From Methylotetracoccus sp. (lineage in GTDB: Bacteria; Pseudomonadota; Gammaproteobacteria; Methylococcales; Methylococcaceae): a DNA stretch of 8,115 nucleotides. Every line of letters starts with the position of its first letter. The first letter of the stretch is position 1. Shown piece after piece: positions 1-7,887 of this stretch. The stretch is taken from positions 1-8,115 of the forward strand of contig JALORT010000078.1 in the NCBI GenBank assembly GCA_025458755.1, given 5' to 3'. Below the pieces are notes generated by a model. It was not told the DNA's origin and made no database searches. It was given only the letters and a program-made list of their open reading frames with translations. A program made the translations under genes and the position numbers.

Positions 1-243
1 GATGTAGCCGCTCCAGAGGTAACCAAGCGGCGCGCCTTGCACGACCCGTTGCGAGCGTATCGATCCGGCGGCCCCGGGGCAACTGAGTTCGGACGCCGCC
101 TGCTTATTCGCCGTCTCGACGGCAGAAGTTGCGTTGCCGGCAAGGAGTTGTGTATCCGACACGCAGCCTTGCGCCAGCCAACAGGGAAAGAGCGCAATAG
201 CGAGGCGTTGCCAGACCCGCCGAGCGTGAGCTGAGATGTTCAT
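1..243 (-). CDS. Probable lipoprotein, N-terminal part (partial, runs off left edge)
   Basis: Reading the minus strand from an ATG at 243 gives 81 codons without a stop up to the window edge, so the 3' end is missing. The protein opens with a short basic region (residues 8-13, RRVWQR), then a hydrophobic stretch (LAIALFPCWLA) ending in LAQGC, with Cys27 as the candidate lipidated residue. The -3 position is Ala rather than the usual Leu, so the lipobox is acceptable but not ideal. After the Cys comes a polar, Ala-rich linker and the segment SELSCPG, followed by a start of mixed-polarity sequence; many small proteobacterial envelope lipoproteins have a conserved Cys-Pro at a similar place. I do not recognise the family and infer only an envelope location. 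No good Shine-Dalgarno site is visible before the ATG. It is divergent from the DUF2490 gene. The clean reading frame and signal peptide make a real gene likely. Confidence 0.6.
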   Translation of the reverse strand, partial: MNISAHARRVWQRLAIALFPCWLAQGCVSDTQLLAGNATSAVETANKQAASELSCPGAAGSIRSQRVVQGAPLGYLWSGYI

Positions 244-468
244 GGCGTTCAGAGGTGGACTTTGTTTGTTGTGTCGGCTAGGACCATACCGATGGCGAGC
301 GCGTGAACGGCGCGAATAGGCAAGCACGGCTTCTCGCCCCGGCAAATATGTTCCCCGCGATACGAAACGGCCCATGAGCGCAGTGTATCACCGATAGAAA
401 TCGATCGTTTCACCATGGATGCAGCGTCGAGAGAAAAGTTCGCCGCGCGTGATCGCTGGCCAATCGCC

Positions 469-1191
469 ATGATGCGCAGGCTCAAGACATCTCGCCGGGT
501 CCATTGGGCCATCGTTGTCGGCCTTGCGCTCTCGACGCCGATGGCGAGAGCCGGCGAACTGTATCAGGATACCGGCAGTTGGCTTCAACTGTATGGGGAA
601 GGCAGCTTGAAGTTCATTCATCCCGAGCTGGAGAACTGGCGAATCTGGCTGGAAGCGCAGGCTCGTCTCAATAATGACTGGCAGCAGTGGTACCAGGGGA
701 TTCTGCGCGCCGCACTTGGCTATTCCCTCAGCGACCGTGCTACGCTCTGGGTCGGCTACACCTGGGTACCGACGCACCCCGCCGGACCGTCGATTTATAT
801 CTCGGAACAAGAGGTGCTCGCGGCCTTCCGATACATCGCCCCGACGACTTGGGGGACCCTCACATTCCGAACGATGATGGACGTCGACTTCCTGCGCGGT
901 GACCAGCCGCGATTCAGGCCGCGCCAATTGATCCGGTTTCTGCGACCTTTTGGGGTTGAACCGCGCCTGAGTCTGGTCGTCTGGGACGAAGTGCTGGTGC
1001 GCGCGAATTCGACGCCCTACGGTGGCGCCGCCGGTTTCGACCAGAACCGTGCCTTCCTGGGACTGGGCTGGTCCTTTTCTCCGGGCATCCGAGCGGAGCT
1101 GGGCTATATGAATCAGTACATCGATGACGCAAAGCACGTCAACAACATCATGCAGCACCTGGTCATGGGGTCGCTGTTCGTGAACTTTTAG
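469..1191 (+). CDS. DUF2490-type outer-membrane beta-barrel protein
   Basis: This encodes a 240-residue exported protein that resembles the DUF2490 family, a group of outer-membrane beta-barrels of unknown function. From ATG 469 the protein has a classic signal peptide: a basic N-region (MMRRLKTSRR), a hydrophobic core (WAIVVGLALS) and a cleavage site after ARA, before GELYQD. The mature part opens with DTGSWLQLYGEGSL and consists of alternating aromatic/polar strands (GYSLSDRATLWVGYTW; NRAFLGLGWSFSPGIRAELGY). It ends in LFVNF, a C-terminal Phe with alternating hydrophobics as expected for the outer-membrane insertion signal. An in-frame ATG at 415 would add 18 residues before the signal peptide, which is less likely; neither start has a clear ribosome site. 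It lies 92 bp upstream of atpD on the same strand and could be co-transcribed with it, but no functional link is shown. The substrate, if it is a pore, is unknown. Confidence 0.8.
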   Translation: MMRRLKTSRRVHWAIVVGLALSTPMARAGELYQDTGSWLQLYGEGSLKFIHPELENWRIWLEAQARLNNDWQQWYQGILRAALGYSLSDRATLWVGYTWVPTHPAGPSIYISEQEVLAAFRYIAPTTWGTLTFRTMMDVDFLRGDQPRFRPRQLIRFLRPFGVEPRLSLVVWDEVLVRANSTPYGGAAGFDQNRAFLGLGWSFSPGIRAELGYMNQYIDDAKHVNNIMQHLVMGSLFVNF

Positions 1192-1229
1192 TCCTGCAAA
1201 GTGAAAGCAAACCGTAACCTGCCGCCTAA

Positions 1230-2691
<1,462 letters not shown>

Positions 2692-2694
<3 letters not shown>

Positions 2695-3081
2695 CGGCTC
2701 AAGGTCATCCTGCCGAGCGACGTGCTGGTGGACGAAGCGGTCACCAAGGTCATTGCCGAGGCCGAAAACGGCTCGTTCTGCCTGGAACCGCGTCACGTCG
2801 ATTTCGTCACGGCGCTGGTTCCGGGGCTGCTGACTTACGTCACCGCGGCGGGTATCGAAATGTTCGTCGGCATCGATGAGGGTATCCTGGTCAAATGCGG
2901 TCCGGACGTCCGGGTGTCCACCCGCGAGGCGGTCGCCGGTGGCGATCCAGCGGTCTTGAAGCGGTCGATGGTGAAACGCTACGGCGATCTCGACGAGCAC
3001 GAACGCTGCGCGCGCACCGTCCTCGCGCGGCTGGAGGCCGGGGTGGCGAAACGTTTTCTCGAACTGCAGCGGGGACGATAA
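2692..3081 (+). CDS. atpC: N-type F1Fo-ATPase subunit epsilon
   Basis: Central-stalk subunit of 129 residues that binds gamma and the c-ring. Residues 1-84 form the beta-sandwich domain (MRLKVILPSDVLVDEAV, then CLEPRHVDFVTALVPG at 30-45, equivalent to the GxPGHAPLLTAxxPG segment of ordinary epsilon). Residues 85-129 are a charged, helix-forming tail (ARTVLARLEAGVAKRF), so the two-helix regulatory C-terminus seems to be present, though its sequence is unlike that of E. coli. It is separated from atpD by a single base. The stop is TAA at 3079-3081, at a junction where atpQ appears to have lost its start codon; see the separate entry. The reading frame of AtpC itself is intact. Confidence 0.93.
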
Positions 3082-3178
3082 CAAGCCACCCGATCCCAAG
3101 CGCCGGAAGGACCTCGCCGATACCATCGGGGAAAAGGCCGCGCGCCGCGCGCGTGCCCGATCGCAGCCGGAACGCAGC
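3071..3178 (+). other. Conserved 5' coding part of atpQ lacking a usable start codon
   Basis: The atpQ frame stays open upstream of GTG 3179, back to a TGA at 2972-2974, yet contains no ATG, GTG, TTG or CTG. The stretch from 3080 encodes NKPPDPKRRKDLADTIGEKA and then RRARARSQPERS, the basic cytosolic N-terminus expected of AtpQ. At the junction the sequence is CGGGGACGATAACAAG. Adding one G (GATGAACAAG) would give the standard ATGA overlap: stop TGA for atpC and ATG for atpQ, with GGGGA at 3071-3075 as ribosome site. AtpC would be unchanged and AtpQ would have 104 residues. A single-base loss, natural or from sequencing, is therefore the simplest reading. Use of a rare start codon (for example ATC 3125 or an ACG) cannot be excluded. 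Confidence 0.7.
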
Positions 3179-3391
3179 GTGTGGTTCGGCCTCGGCATGT
3201 TCGGGCTGGTGGGGTGGTCGGTGGCCGTGCCGACCGTCCTGGGTGTCGCGCTCGGCGTTTGGATCGACAAGCACTGGCCGGGGCGCGCCTCCTGGACGCT
3301 GACGCTGCTGTTCTTGGGCGTCCTGCTCGGTTGCATGAACGCTTGGTACTGGATCAAACGGGAAGGACCGCCCAACGATGGAGATGCTTGA
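3179..3391 (+). CDS. atpQ: N-ATPase membrane protein AtpQ (annotated from GTG; N-terminus probably longer)
   Basis: AtpQ is a small two-helix membrane protein found in N-type ATPase operons and related to the AtpI/AtpZ group; it is thought to help assemble or load the c-ring, but its exact role is not settled. From the first usable start, GTG 3179, there are 70 residues. Helix 1 spans about residues 3-24 (FGLGMFGLVGWSVAVPTVLG), then WIDKHWPGRASW as a loop, and helix 2 at about 41-60 (TLLFLGVLLGCMNAWYW), ending KREGPPNDGDA. The Gly- and Pro-containing helix 1 and the GxWIDKHWPG loop are typical. The GTG start would lack roughly 34 basic cytosolic residues that are still encoded upstream, so the true product may be about 104 residues. 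GGA at nine bases before GTG is a weak ribosome site. The 3' end overlaps atpR by 14 bp. Confidence 0.8.
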   Translation: MWFGLGMFGLVGWSVAVPTVLGVALGVWIDKHWPGRASWTLTLLFLGVLLGCMNAWYWIKREGPPNDGDA

Positions 3392-3683
3392 CGTGGCAGC
3401 TTCGATGGTCGAACTCATAGGGGCTGCTCTGGCCGGGACGCTGCTGGGCAGCTTCTACTTCGGCGGGCTGTGGTTCACCGTCCGTCATGCGGCCCAATGG
3501 CGCAATCCGGGCTTGGGGGTGGCGGCGAGCCTGTTCCTCCGGCTCGTGCTGGTGGCGCTGGGCTTTTATTGGCTGGCTGACGGTCACTGGCAGCGTTATG
3601 CGGCCGCCGCTGCGGGGTTGCTGGCTGCCCGCTGGGTATGGATCCGTCGGATCGAACCCGGGAGGGGCAGCCGATGCAACTGA
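3378..3683 (+). CDS. atpR: N-ATPase membrane protein AtpR
   Basis: AtpR is the second small membrane protein specific to N-type ATPase operons (101 residues). Three hydrophobic helices can be seen: about 9-34 (IGAALAGTLLGSFYFGGLWF), 47-67 (VAASLFLRLVLVALGFYWL) and 73-90 (YAAAAAGLLAARWVWI). Charged residues lie inside the helices (Glu12, Arg55, Arg85), which is unusual in lipid and suggests contact with buried acidic residues of a partner, plausibly the c subunit; this partner is an inference. ATG 3378 is preceded by AAGGA at 3363-3367 with a ten-base spacer. A second ATG at 3384 is possible. The gene overlaps atpQ (14 bp) upstream and atpB (10 bp) downstream, which supports coupled translation. 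Confidence 0.88.
   Translation: MEMLDVAASMVELIGAALAGTLLGSFYFGGLWFTVRHAAQWRNPGLGVAASLFLRLVLVALGFYWLADGHWQRYAAAAAGLLAARWVWIRRIEPGRGSRCN
3661..3676 (+). promoter_or_regulatory. Ribosome binding site deciding the atpB start
   Basis: GGAGGGG at 3661-3667 lies eight bases (counted from GGAGG) before ATG 3674 and inside the end of atpR. It selects this ATG over the in-frame ATG at 3638, which would add twelve polar residues (MDPSDRTREGQP) unlike the family. Confidence 0.75.
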
Positions 3684-4372
3684 GTCCCGACACGACCGTC
3701 CTGTGGTGGTGGGGGCCGATCCCGGTCAACGCGACCATCGCCTTTACCTGGCTGGTTATGGCGGTCCTGGCTCTGGGTTCCTACCTGATCACACGGCGGC
3801 TGCGCGACGATGTGTCGATATCGCGCTGGCAGAACCTGCTGGAAATTCTGGTGACCGCCTTGCGCGATCAGATCCGGTCGGCCAGTCGGCAGGAGCCGGG
3901 ACCGTACTTGCCCTTCATCGGCACGCTGTTCCTGTTCATCGCCGCGGCTAATCTATTCGCTGTCGTCCCCGGCTATCAGCCCCCCACCGCCTCGCTGTCG
4001 ACCACCGTGGCATTGGCGATTGCGGTGTTGGTGGCGGTCCCGCTCTACGGCGTCGCCCGGCGGGGTTTACGGGCTTATCTGGCCGAATACCTGAAGCCCA
4101 CGGTGTTCATGCTGCCGTTTAATGTCATGGGCGAAATCACGCGGACCGTGGCCTTGGCCGTGCGCCTGTACGGCAACATGATGAGCGGCTCGGTGATCGG
4201 CGCGATCCTGTTGGGGATCATCCCGTTCTTTTTCCCCGTCCTGCTGCAAGTGCTCGGCTTGATCACCGGGCTGGTCCAGGCCTATATCTTCGCCGTGCTG
4301 GCCATGGTTTATATCGCGTCGGCGCAAGCCGCACAGGGCGATCACAAGCAAAACGACACACCGGGAGACTGA
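3674..4372 (+). CDS. atpB: N-type F1Fo-ATPase subunit a
   Basis: Stator subunit (232 residues) in the cytoplasmic membrane that forms the ion half-channels next to the c-ring. The protein starts MQLSPDTTVLWWWG, has about five hydrophobic segments, and carries the essential Arg164 in ALAVRLYGNM, equivalent to Arg210 of E. coli subunit a, and Gln202 in LVQAYIFAVLAMVYI, equivalent to Gln252. The motif PFNVMGEITRTVALAVRLYG is typical of the family. It is shorter at the N-terminus than the E. coli protein (271 residues), as is common in N-type enzymes. The C-terminal tail after AQAAQGDH is hydrophilic. It sits between atpR (10-bp overlap) and atpE (one base apart). Confidence 0.96.
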   Translation: MQLSPDTTVLWWWGPIPVNATIAFTWLVMAVLALGSYLITRRLRDDVSISRWQNLLEILVTALRDQIRSASRQEPGPYLPFIGTLFLFIAAANLFAVVPGYQPPTASLSTTVALAIAVLVAVPLYGVARRGLRAYLAEYLKPTVFMLPFNVMGEITRTVALAVRLYGNMMSGSVIGAILLGIIPFFFPVLLQVLGLITGLVQAYIFAVLAMVYIASAQAAQGDHKQNDTPGD

Positions 4373-4373
4373 T

Positions 4374-4661
4374 ATGAGCGAAATCAGCGGCGACATCATC
4401 ATCGGCGCCGTATCCATCTTTACTGCAGGGCTCACCATCGCGATCGGCAGCATTGGCCCGGCGCTCGGCGAGGGACGCGCCGTGGCACAGGCGCTCAGCG
4501 CCATCGCCCAACAACCGGACGAGGCGCCGACGATGACCCGCACTCTCTTCGTCGGGCTGGCCATGGTCGAATCGACCGCCATCTATTGCCTGGTGGTCAG
4601 CATGATCCTGCTTTTTGCCAATCCGTTCTGGGATCACTTTGCCGGCAAGGCCGGAGGCTGA
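4374..4661 (+). CDS. atpE: N-type F1Fo-ATPase subunit c (rotor ring)
   Basis: Hairpin of two membrane helices (95 residues) that forms the ion-carrying rotor ring. Helix 1 covers about 8-43, with GSIGPALGEGRA placing Glu33 where Na+-type c subunits such as that of Ilyobacter have Gln32. Helix 2 covers about 55-85, with MVESTAIY holding the essential Glu66, then Ser67, Thr68 and Tyr71, the residues that complete a Na+ site in known Na+ rings. The polar loop is AIAQQPDEAP: the usual Arg of RQP is Gln46 here. The C-terminus ANPFWDHF is followed by a short polar tail. The Na+ ligand set suggests Na+ transport, but a two-carboxylate N-type ring from Burkholderia pseudomallei was reported to carry H+, so the ion is open. 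A CGGGAG ribosome site lies at 4362-4367. Confidence 0.97.
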   Translation: MSEISGDIIIGAVSIFTAGLTIAIGSIGPALGEGRAVAQALSAIAQQPDEAPTMTRTLFVGLAMVESTAIYCLVVSMILLFANPFWDHFAGKAGG

Positions 4662-4664
4662 TCC

Positions 4665-5438
4665 GTGCAGGTGGACTGGCTGACGGTCACCGCGCAATGG
4701 GTGAACTTCCTCATCCTGGTGGTGCTGTTGAAGCGCTTCCTGTACGGCCCCATCGTCCGGGCCATGGACCGCCGTCAGCAGACGATCGAGGCGCGCATCG
4801 CGGATGCCCGGCAAAAGGTCGCGCAGGCCGAGCAGGCGGCAGCACATTATCAGGAAAAGGCCCGTGCACTGGATGAACAAAAGACCGCACTGCTCGCCGA
4901 GGCGCGAGCGGTTGCCGCTCAAGAGCGCGCGGGACTGGTGGAGCACGCCAGGCGCGAGGTCGAGTCGATGACACAGCGCTGGCGCCGGGAGGTGGAGCGC
5001 GAGAAAGCGGCGTTTCAGGATCAGCTGCGGCGTGAATTGGGCCGTCTGGTGATTGCGACCGCGCGCAAAGCCTTACGGGATCTGGCCAGCCTTGAGTTGG
5101 AGCGGGCCCTAACGGCCCATTTCATCGAACGCCTGCAAGGCTTGCCGGAGGAAGAAAAACATCGGCTGTCGGATTTCGGCAGCGTGACGGTGGCCAGCAG
5201 TGCGGACCTGGTGGCGGACGAGCGCGAATTCCTCGTCGATGCGCTGACCCAAAGCCTTGGGAGTGGTCTGACGGTGAACTTTGAGCCGCTGCCGGACAGC
5301 GCCCTGGGTCTGATGCTCATCACCCCGGCTTATACCCTCGAATGGCACCTGGAACGCTATTTCGAGGACTTGGGTGCGGTCTTGGAAGCCGCCTTGACCG
5401 GAGCGGGCCAGGAAGGAAGCGGCAGCCGTGTTGAATGA
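4665..5438 (+). CDS. atpF: N-type F1Fo-ATPase subunit b, long form with delta-like C-terminus
   Basis: Peripheral stalk subunit of 257 residues, about 100 more than an ordinary b. GTG 4665 follows GGAGG at 4653-4657 and gives [15 protein letters not shown]. One membrane helix lies at about 8-28 ([18 protein letters not shown]), then the typical [15 protein letters not shown] and a long charged coiled coil to about 150. The region 160-245 is globular: [12 protein letters not shown], then [20 protein letters not shown] and a closing helix [15 protein letters not shown]. Its beta-strand plus final helix arrangement resembles the C-terminal domain of subunit delta. The operon has no atpH, so this domain may connect the stalk to the top of alpha; that is an inference. 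The gene overlaps atpA by 11 bp and lies three bases from atpE. Confidence 0.94.
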   Translation: MQVDWLTVTAQWVNFLILVVLLKRFLYGPIVRAMDRRQQTIEARIADARQKVAQAEQAAAHYQEKARALDEQKTALLAEARAVAAQERAGLVEHARREVESMTQRWRREVEREKAAFQDQLRRELGRLVIATARKALRDLASLELERALTAHFIERLQGLPEEEKHRLSDFGSVTVASSADLVADEREFLVDALTQSLGSGLTVNFEPLPDSALGLMLITPAYTLEWHLERYFEDLGAVLEAALTGAGQEGSGSRVE

Positions 5439-6951
5439 GGTGCTGACGGACACCGCCGCGACCGTGACGCGCTTGATTGAAGAACACACGCCCGAACTGT
5501 CTCCGGTCGAAACCGGCACGGTACGCCGTGTCGGCCATGGCGTCGCCTTGGTGGATGGACTCCCCGGCGTTCAGGCTCAGGAACTGGTCGAGTTCGCCGG
5601 CGGCCTGTTTGGTCTCGCGTTCAATCTAGATCCAGACCAGGTGGGCGTCGTCCTGCTGGGGCCCAGCGAACACATCGCTGCCGGTACCCGTATTCGGCGC
5701 ACGGGCGGCGTGGCCGATGTGCCGGTCGGCGCCGGGCTGTTGGGGCGGGTCGTCAACGCGTTGGGACAGCCGCTGGATGAGCTGGGGCCGTTGACCGTCA
5801 CGGAGCGCTGGCCGATCGAGCGGGAAGCGCCCGCTATTCTCGAGCGCGCGCCGGTCAACGAGCCCCTGCAAACCGGCATCAAGGTCATCGATGCTGCCAT
5901 ACCGATCGGGCGGGGGCAACGCCAGCTCATCGTCGGTGACCGCCAGACCGGCAAGACGGCGATCGCCTTGGATACGGTCATCAACCAGCGAGGGAGCAAC
6001 GTGGTCTGCGTTTATTGCGCGATCGGACAGCGCGGGGATGCGGTGGCAGGGGTTATCGAAAGCTTGCGGGCGCACCACGTCCTGGCAGAAACGATCGTGA
6101 TGGTGGCCGCGGCTCAGGACCCTCCGGGCCTGCAGTTCATCACACCCTATGCGGCCACCAGCGTGGCCGAGTATTTCATGGAGAGGGGGCGAGACGTGTT
6201 GATCGTCTACGATGACCTGACCCGCCACGCACTCGCCTATCGGGAGCTTTCTTTACTACTGCGGCGGCCACCGGGCCGCGAGGCGTATCCCGGCGATATT
6301 TTTTATATTCACGCGCGCCTGTTGGAACGCTCGACCCGGCTGACCCGAGGCGGTTCTCTGACCGCCTTGCCCATTATCGAAATCGAAGGCGGAAACCTGG
6401 CGGCCTACATTGCCACCAACCTGATTTCAATCACCGATGGCCAGATCTATCTGTCGTCCGAACTGTTCCACAAAGGGGTGTTGCCGGCGGTGGATGTGGG
6501 AAAATCCGTTTCCCGCGTGGGCGGCAAAGCGCAACTCCCGGCTTACCGGCTGGTGGCGGGTGCGCTGAAACTCTATTACGCCCAGTTCGAGGAATTGGAA
6601 ATGTTCGCGCGCTTCGGCACTCGGCTGGACGAGACTACGCGCGGGATACTGGAACGCGGCAAACGGGTGCGTGGAATTCTCAAACAGCGCGAACGGGAGG
6701 CGCTGAGTCCCTGCGAGCAGATTGCCGTGCTGCTGGCGGTGACCGAAGGGCTCTTCGACGAACTTCCGTTAAACAAGATCGTATCGGCAGAACAGACCGC
6801 CCGCGCGGTGATGCTCGACACCCTGCCGGACCTCTGCCGTCGCATTCATCAGGGCGAGGTGTTGGCGGAGGACGAGCGTGCGGCGATCCTGTCCGCGGTG
6901 CGGCAGGTATTAAATCCGGACATGGCGCATGGAGACCGAGGAAACACTTAG
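5428..6951 (+). CDS. atpA: N-type F1Fo-ATPase subunit alpha
   Basis: Non-catalytic nucleotide-binding subunit of the F1 head (507 residues), alternating with beta and supplying the arginine finger to each active site. Motifs seen: an N-terminal helix (about 1-23), the beta-barrel (26-95), the P-loop GDRQTGKT at 170-177, the Walker B segment [12 protein letters not shown], the alpha signature [21 protein letters not shown], and [10 protein letters not shown] with Arg363 as the arginine finger (E. coli Arg376). Length is close to the 513 residues of E. coli. The GTG start at 5428 follows AGGAAGG at about 5410-5416; TTG 5431 is an alternative. It overlaps atpF by 11 bp and atpG by 23 bp. The N-terminal helix, which binds delta in ordinary enzymes, is kept although no delta gene is present here. 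Confidence 0.97.
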   Translation: MLNEVLTDTAATVTRLIEEHTPELSPVETGTVRRVGHGVALVDGLPGVQAQELVEFAGGLFGLAFNLDPDQVGVVLLGPSEHIAAGTRIRRTGGVADVPVGAGLLGRVVNALGQPLDELGPLTVTERWPIEREAPAILERAPVNEPLQTGIKVIDAAIPIGRGQRQLIVGDRQTGKTAIALDTVINQRGSNVVCVYCAIGQRGDAVAGVIESLRAHHVLAETIVMVAAAQDPPGLQFITPYAATSVAEYFMERGRDVLIVYDDLTRHALAYRELSLLLRRPPGREAYPGDIFYIHARLLERSTRLTRGGSLTALPIIEIEGGNLAAYIATNLISITDGQIYLSSELFHKGVLPAVDVGKSVSRVGGKAQLPAYRLVAGALKLYYAQFEELEMFARFGTRLDETTRGILERGKRVRGILKQREREALSPCEQIAVLLAVTEGLFDELPLNKIVSAEQTARAVMLDTLPDLCRRIHQGEVLAEDERAAILSAVRQVLNPDMAHGDRGNT

Positions 6952-7795
6952 ACGGCGCATCGACACCGTCGCTGACCTCGGCGCCATCGTCCGCACGATG
7001 AAGGCTTTGTCCGCCGTCAGCGGCCGGCACTATGAACGGGTGTTGAAAAGCCTGGACGACTACACGCGCACGGTGGACATGGGCTTGCAGGTCGCGCTGC
7101 GCGGAAGGGTCTTCCACCGGCCGGTCCGAAAGCAGCCTCCGATGCGGCTGGGGGCGGTCGTCTTCGGTTCGGACGTGGGCCTGTGCAGCCGTTTCAACGA
7201 GGATCTCGTCACCCATGCCGTCGACAAGATGAACGGCTTTCGCGTGCCGCCGGCGGCACGCAGCGTGCTGGCGGTGGGTGCCCGCATCGATGCGCGTTTC
7301 GGCGAACTCGGGCATCCGGTGGAAGAAACCTTCGTGACGCCCGGATCGCCGACCGGCATCACCGCGACCGTCCGGCAGATCCTGGCAAAGCTCGACGACT
7401 GGCAGGACCAAACGATTCGGCATGTCCTGCTGTTCTATAGCCAGTCGGGCGTGCCGCGCCTGTTGCACCTGCTGCCAGTCGATCTTCGGCAGTTCCATCG
7501 GCTGACGCGGGAACCCTGGCCTTCCCATGTGCTGCCTGGACACACCTTGGACGCCGAGCGCCTGCTGGCCGCCCTGATTCGCCAGCATCTGTTCGTCGGC
7601 TTGTTCCGCGCCTGCGCCGAATCGCTGGCCTCGGAACATCAAATGCGCCTCCGAGCCATGCAGGCGGCGGAAAGGAACATCCAGGATCGTATGGAAGAAC
7701 TGGTGTTTGCGTTTCGCAACCACCGCCAGGACGCCATCGATGCGGAATTGCTCGACATCGGAGCCGGCTTCGAAGCGGTGGCCGGCGTGTCGTGA
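6929..7795 (+). CDS. atpG: N-type F1Fo-ATPase subunit gamma
   Basis: Central shaft of the enzyme (288 residues), turning inside the alpha/beta hexamer. The N-terminal helix ([20 protein letters not shown], residues 8-27) and the C-terminal helix (about 222-285, [19 protein letters not shown] ... FRNHRQDAI) form the coiled shaft. Between them is the Rossmann-like domain with [14 protein letters not shown] at 79-92, matching the SDRGLCGGLN segment of E. coli gamma. Sequence divergence in the middle domain is high, as is usual for N-type gamma. ATG 6929 is the only sensible start; GGA at 6918-6920 is a weak ribosome site. It overlaps the end of atpA by 23 bp and closes the operon. No clear intrinsic terminator follows. 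Confidence 0.94.
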   Translation: METEETLRRRIDTVADLGAIVRTMKALSAVSGRHYERVLKSLDDYTRTVDMGLQVALRGRVFHRPVRKQPPMRLGAVVFGSDVGLCSRFNEDLVTHAVDKMNGFRVPPAARSVLAVGARIDARFGELGHPVEETFVTPGSPTGITATVRQILAKLDDWQDQTIRHVLLFYSQSGVPRLLHLLPVDLRQFHRLTREPWPSHVLPGHTLDAERLLAALIRQHLFVGLFRACAESLASEHQMRLRAMQAAERNIQDRMEELVFAFRNHRQDAIDAELLDIGAGFEAVAGVS

Positions 7796-7872
7796 GCTGT
7801 CTGCGGCGGGTGTAGGCCGTTTAGCCACTTTGCGCGGCTCGCGATTGAGAGTGCCATCTGGGCGGGGAATGG

Positions 7873-7886
7873 GTCACTCGTGTGAC
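7873..7886. repeat. Short inverted repeat between the convergent ends of atpG and marC
   Basis: GTCAC and GTGAC form a perfect five-base stem around the four-base loop TCGT, one base after the stop of the minus-strand gene. It is short, not very G+C-rich and has no T-run in either direction, so it is a weak candidate for a bidirectional transcription end and may be chance. No better terminator is visible in the 92-bp gap. Confidence 0.25.
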
Positions 7887-7887
7887 T

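Noticed and set aside
2895..3302. Plus-strand frame overlapping atpC and atpQ
   Set aside because: It is a shadow frame; the product is Arg/Gly/Ser-rich and unlike any family, while the AtpC and AtpQ frames match known subunits.
6680..7828. Minus-strand open frame of 382 codons opposite atpA and atpG
   Set aside because: Long antisense frames are common in G+C-rich coding DNA; composition is Arg/His/Gln-rich without a domain, and both plus-strand genes are certain.
7796..7887. Intrinsic terminator after atpG
   Set aside because: Only short weak hairpins (such as GGC/GCC and GTCAC/GTGAC) are present with no T-run, so a real terminator cannot be called.
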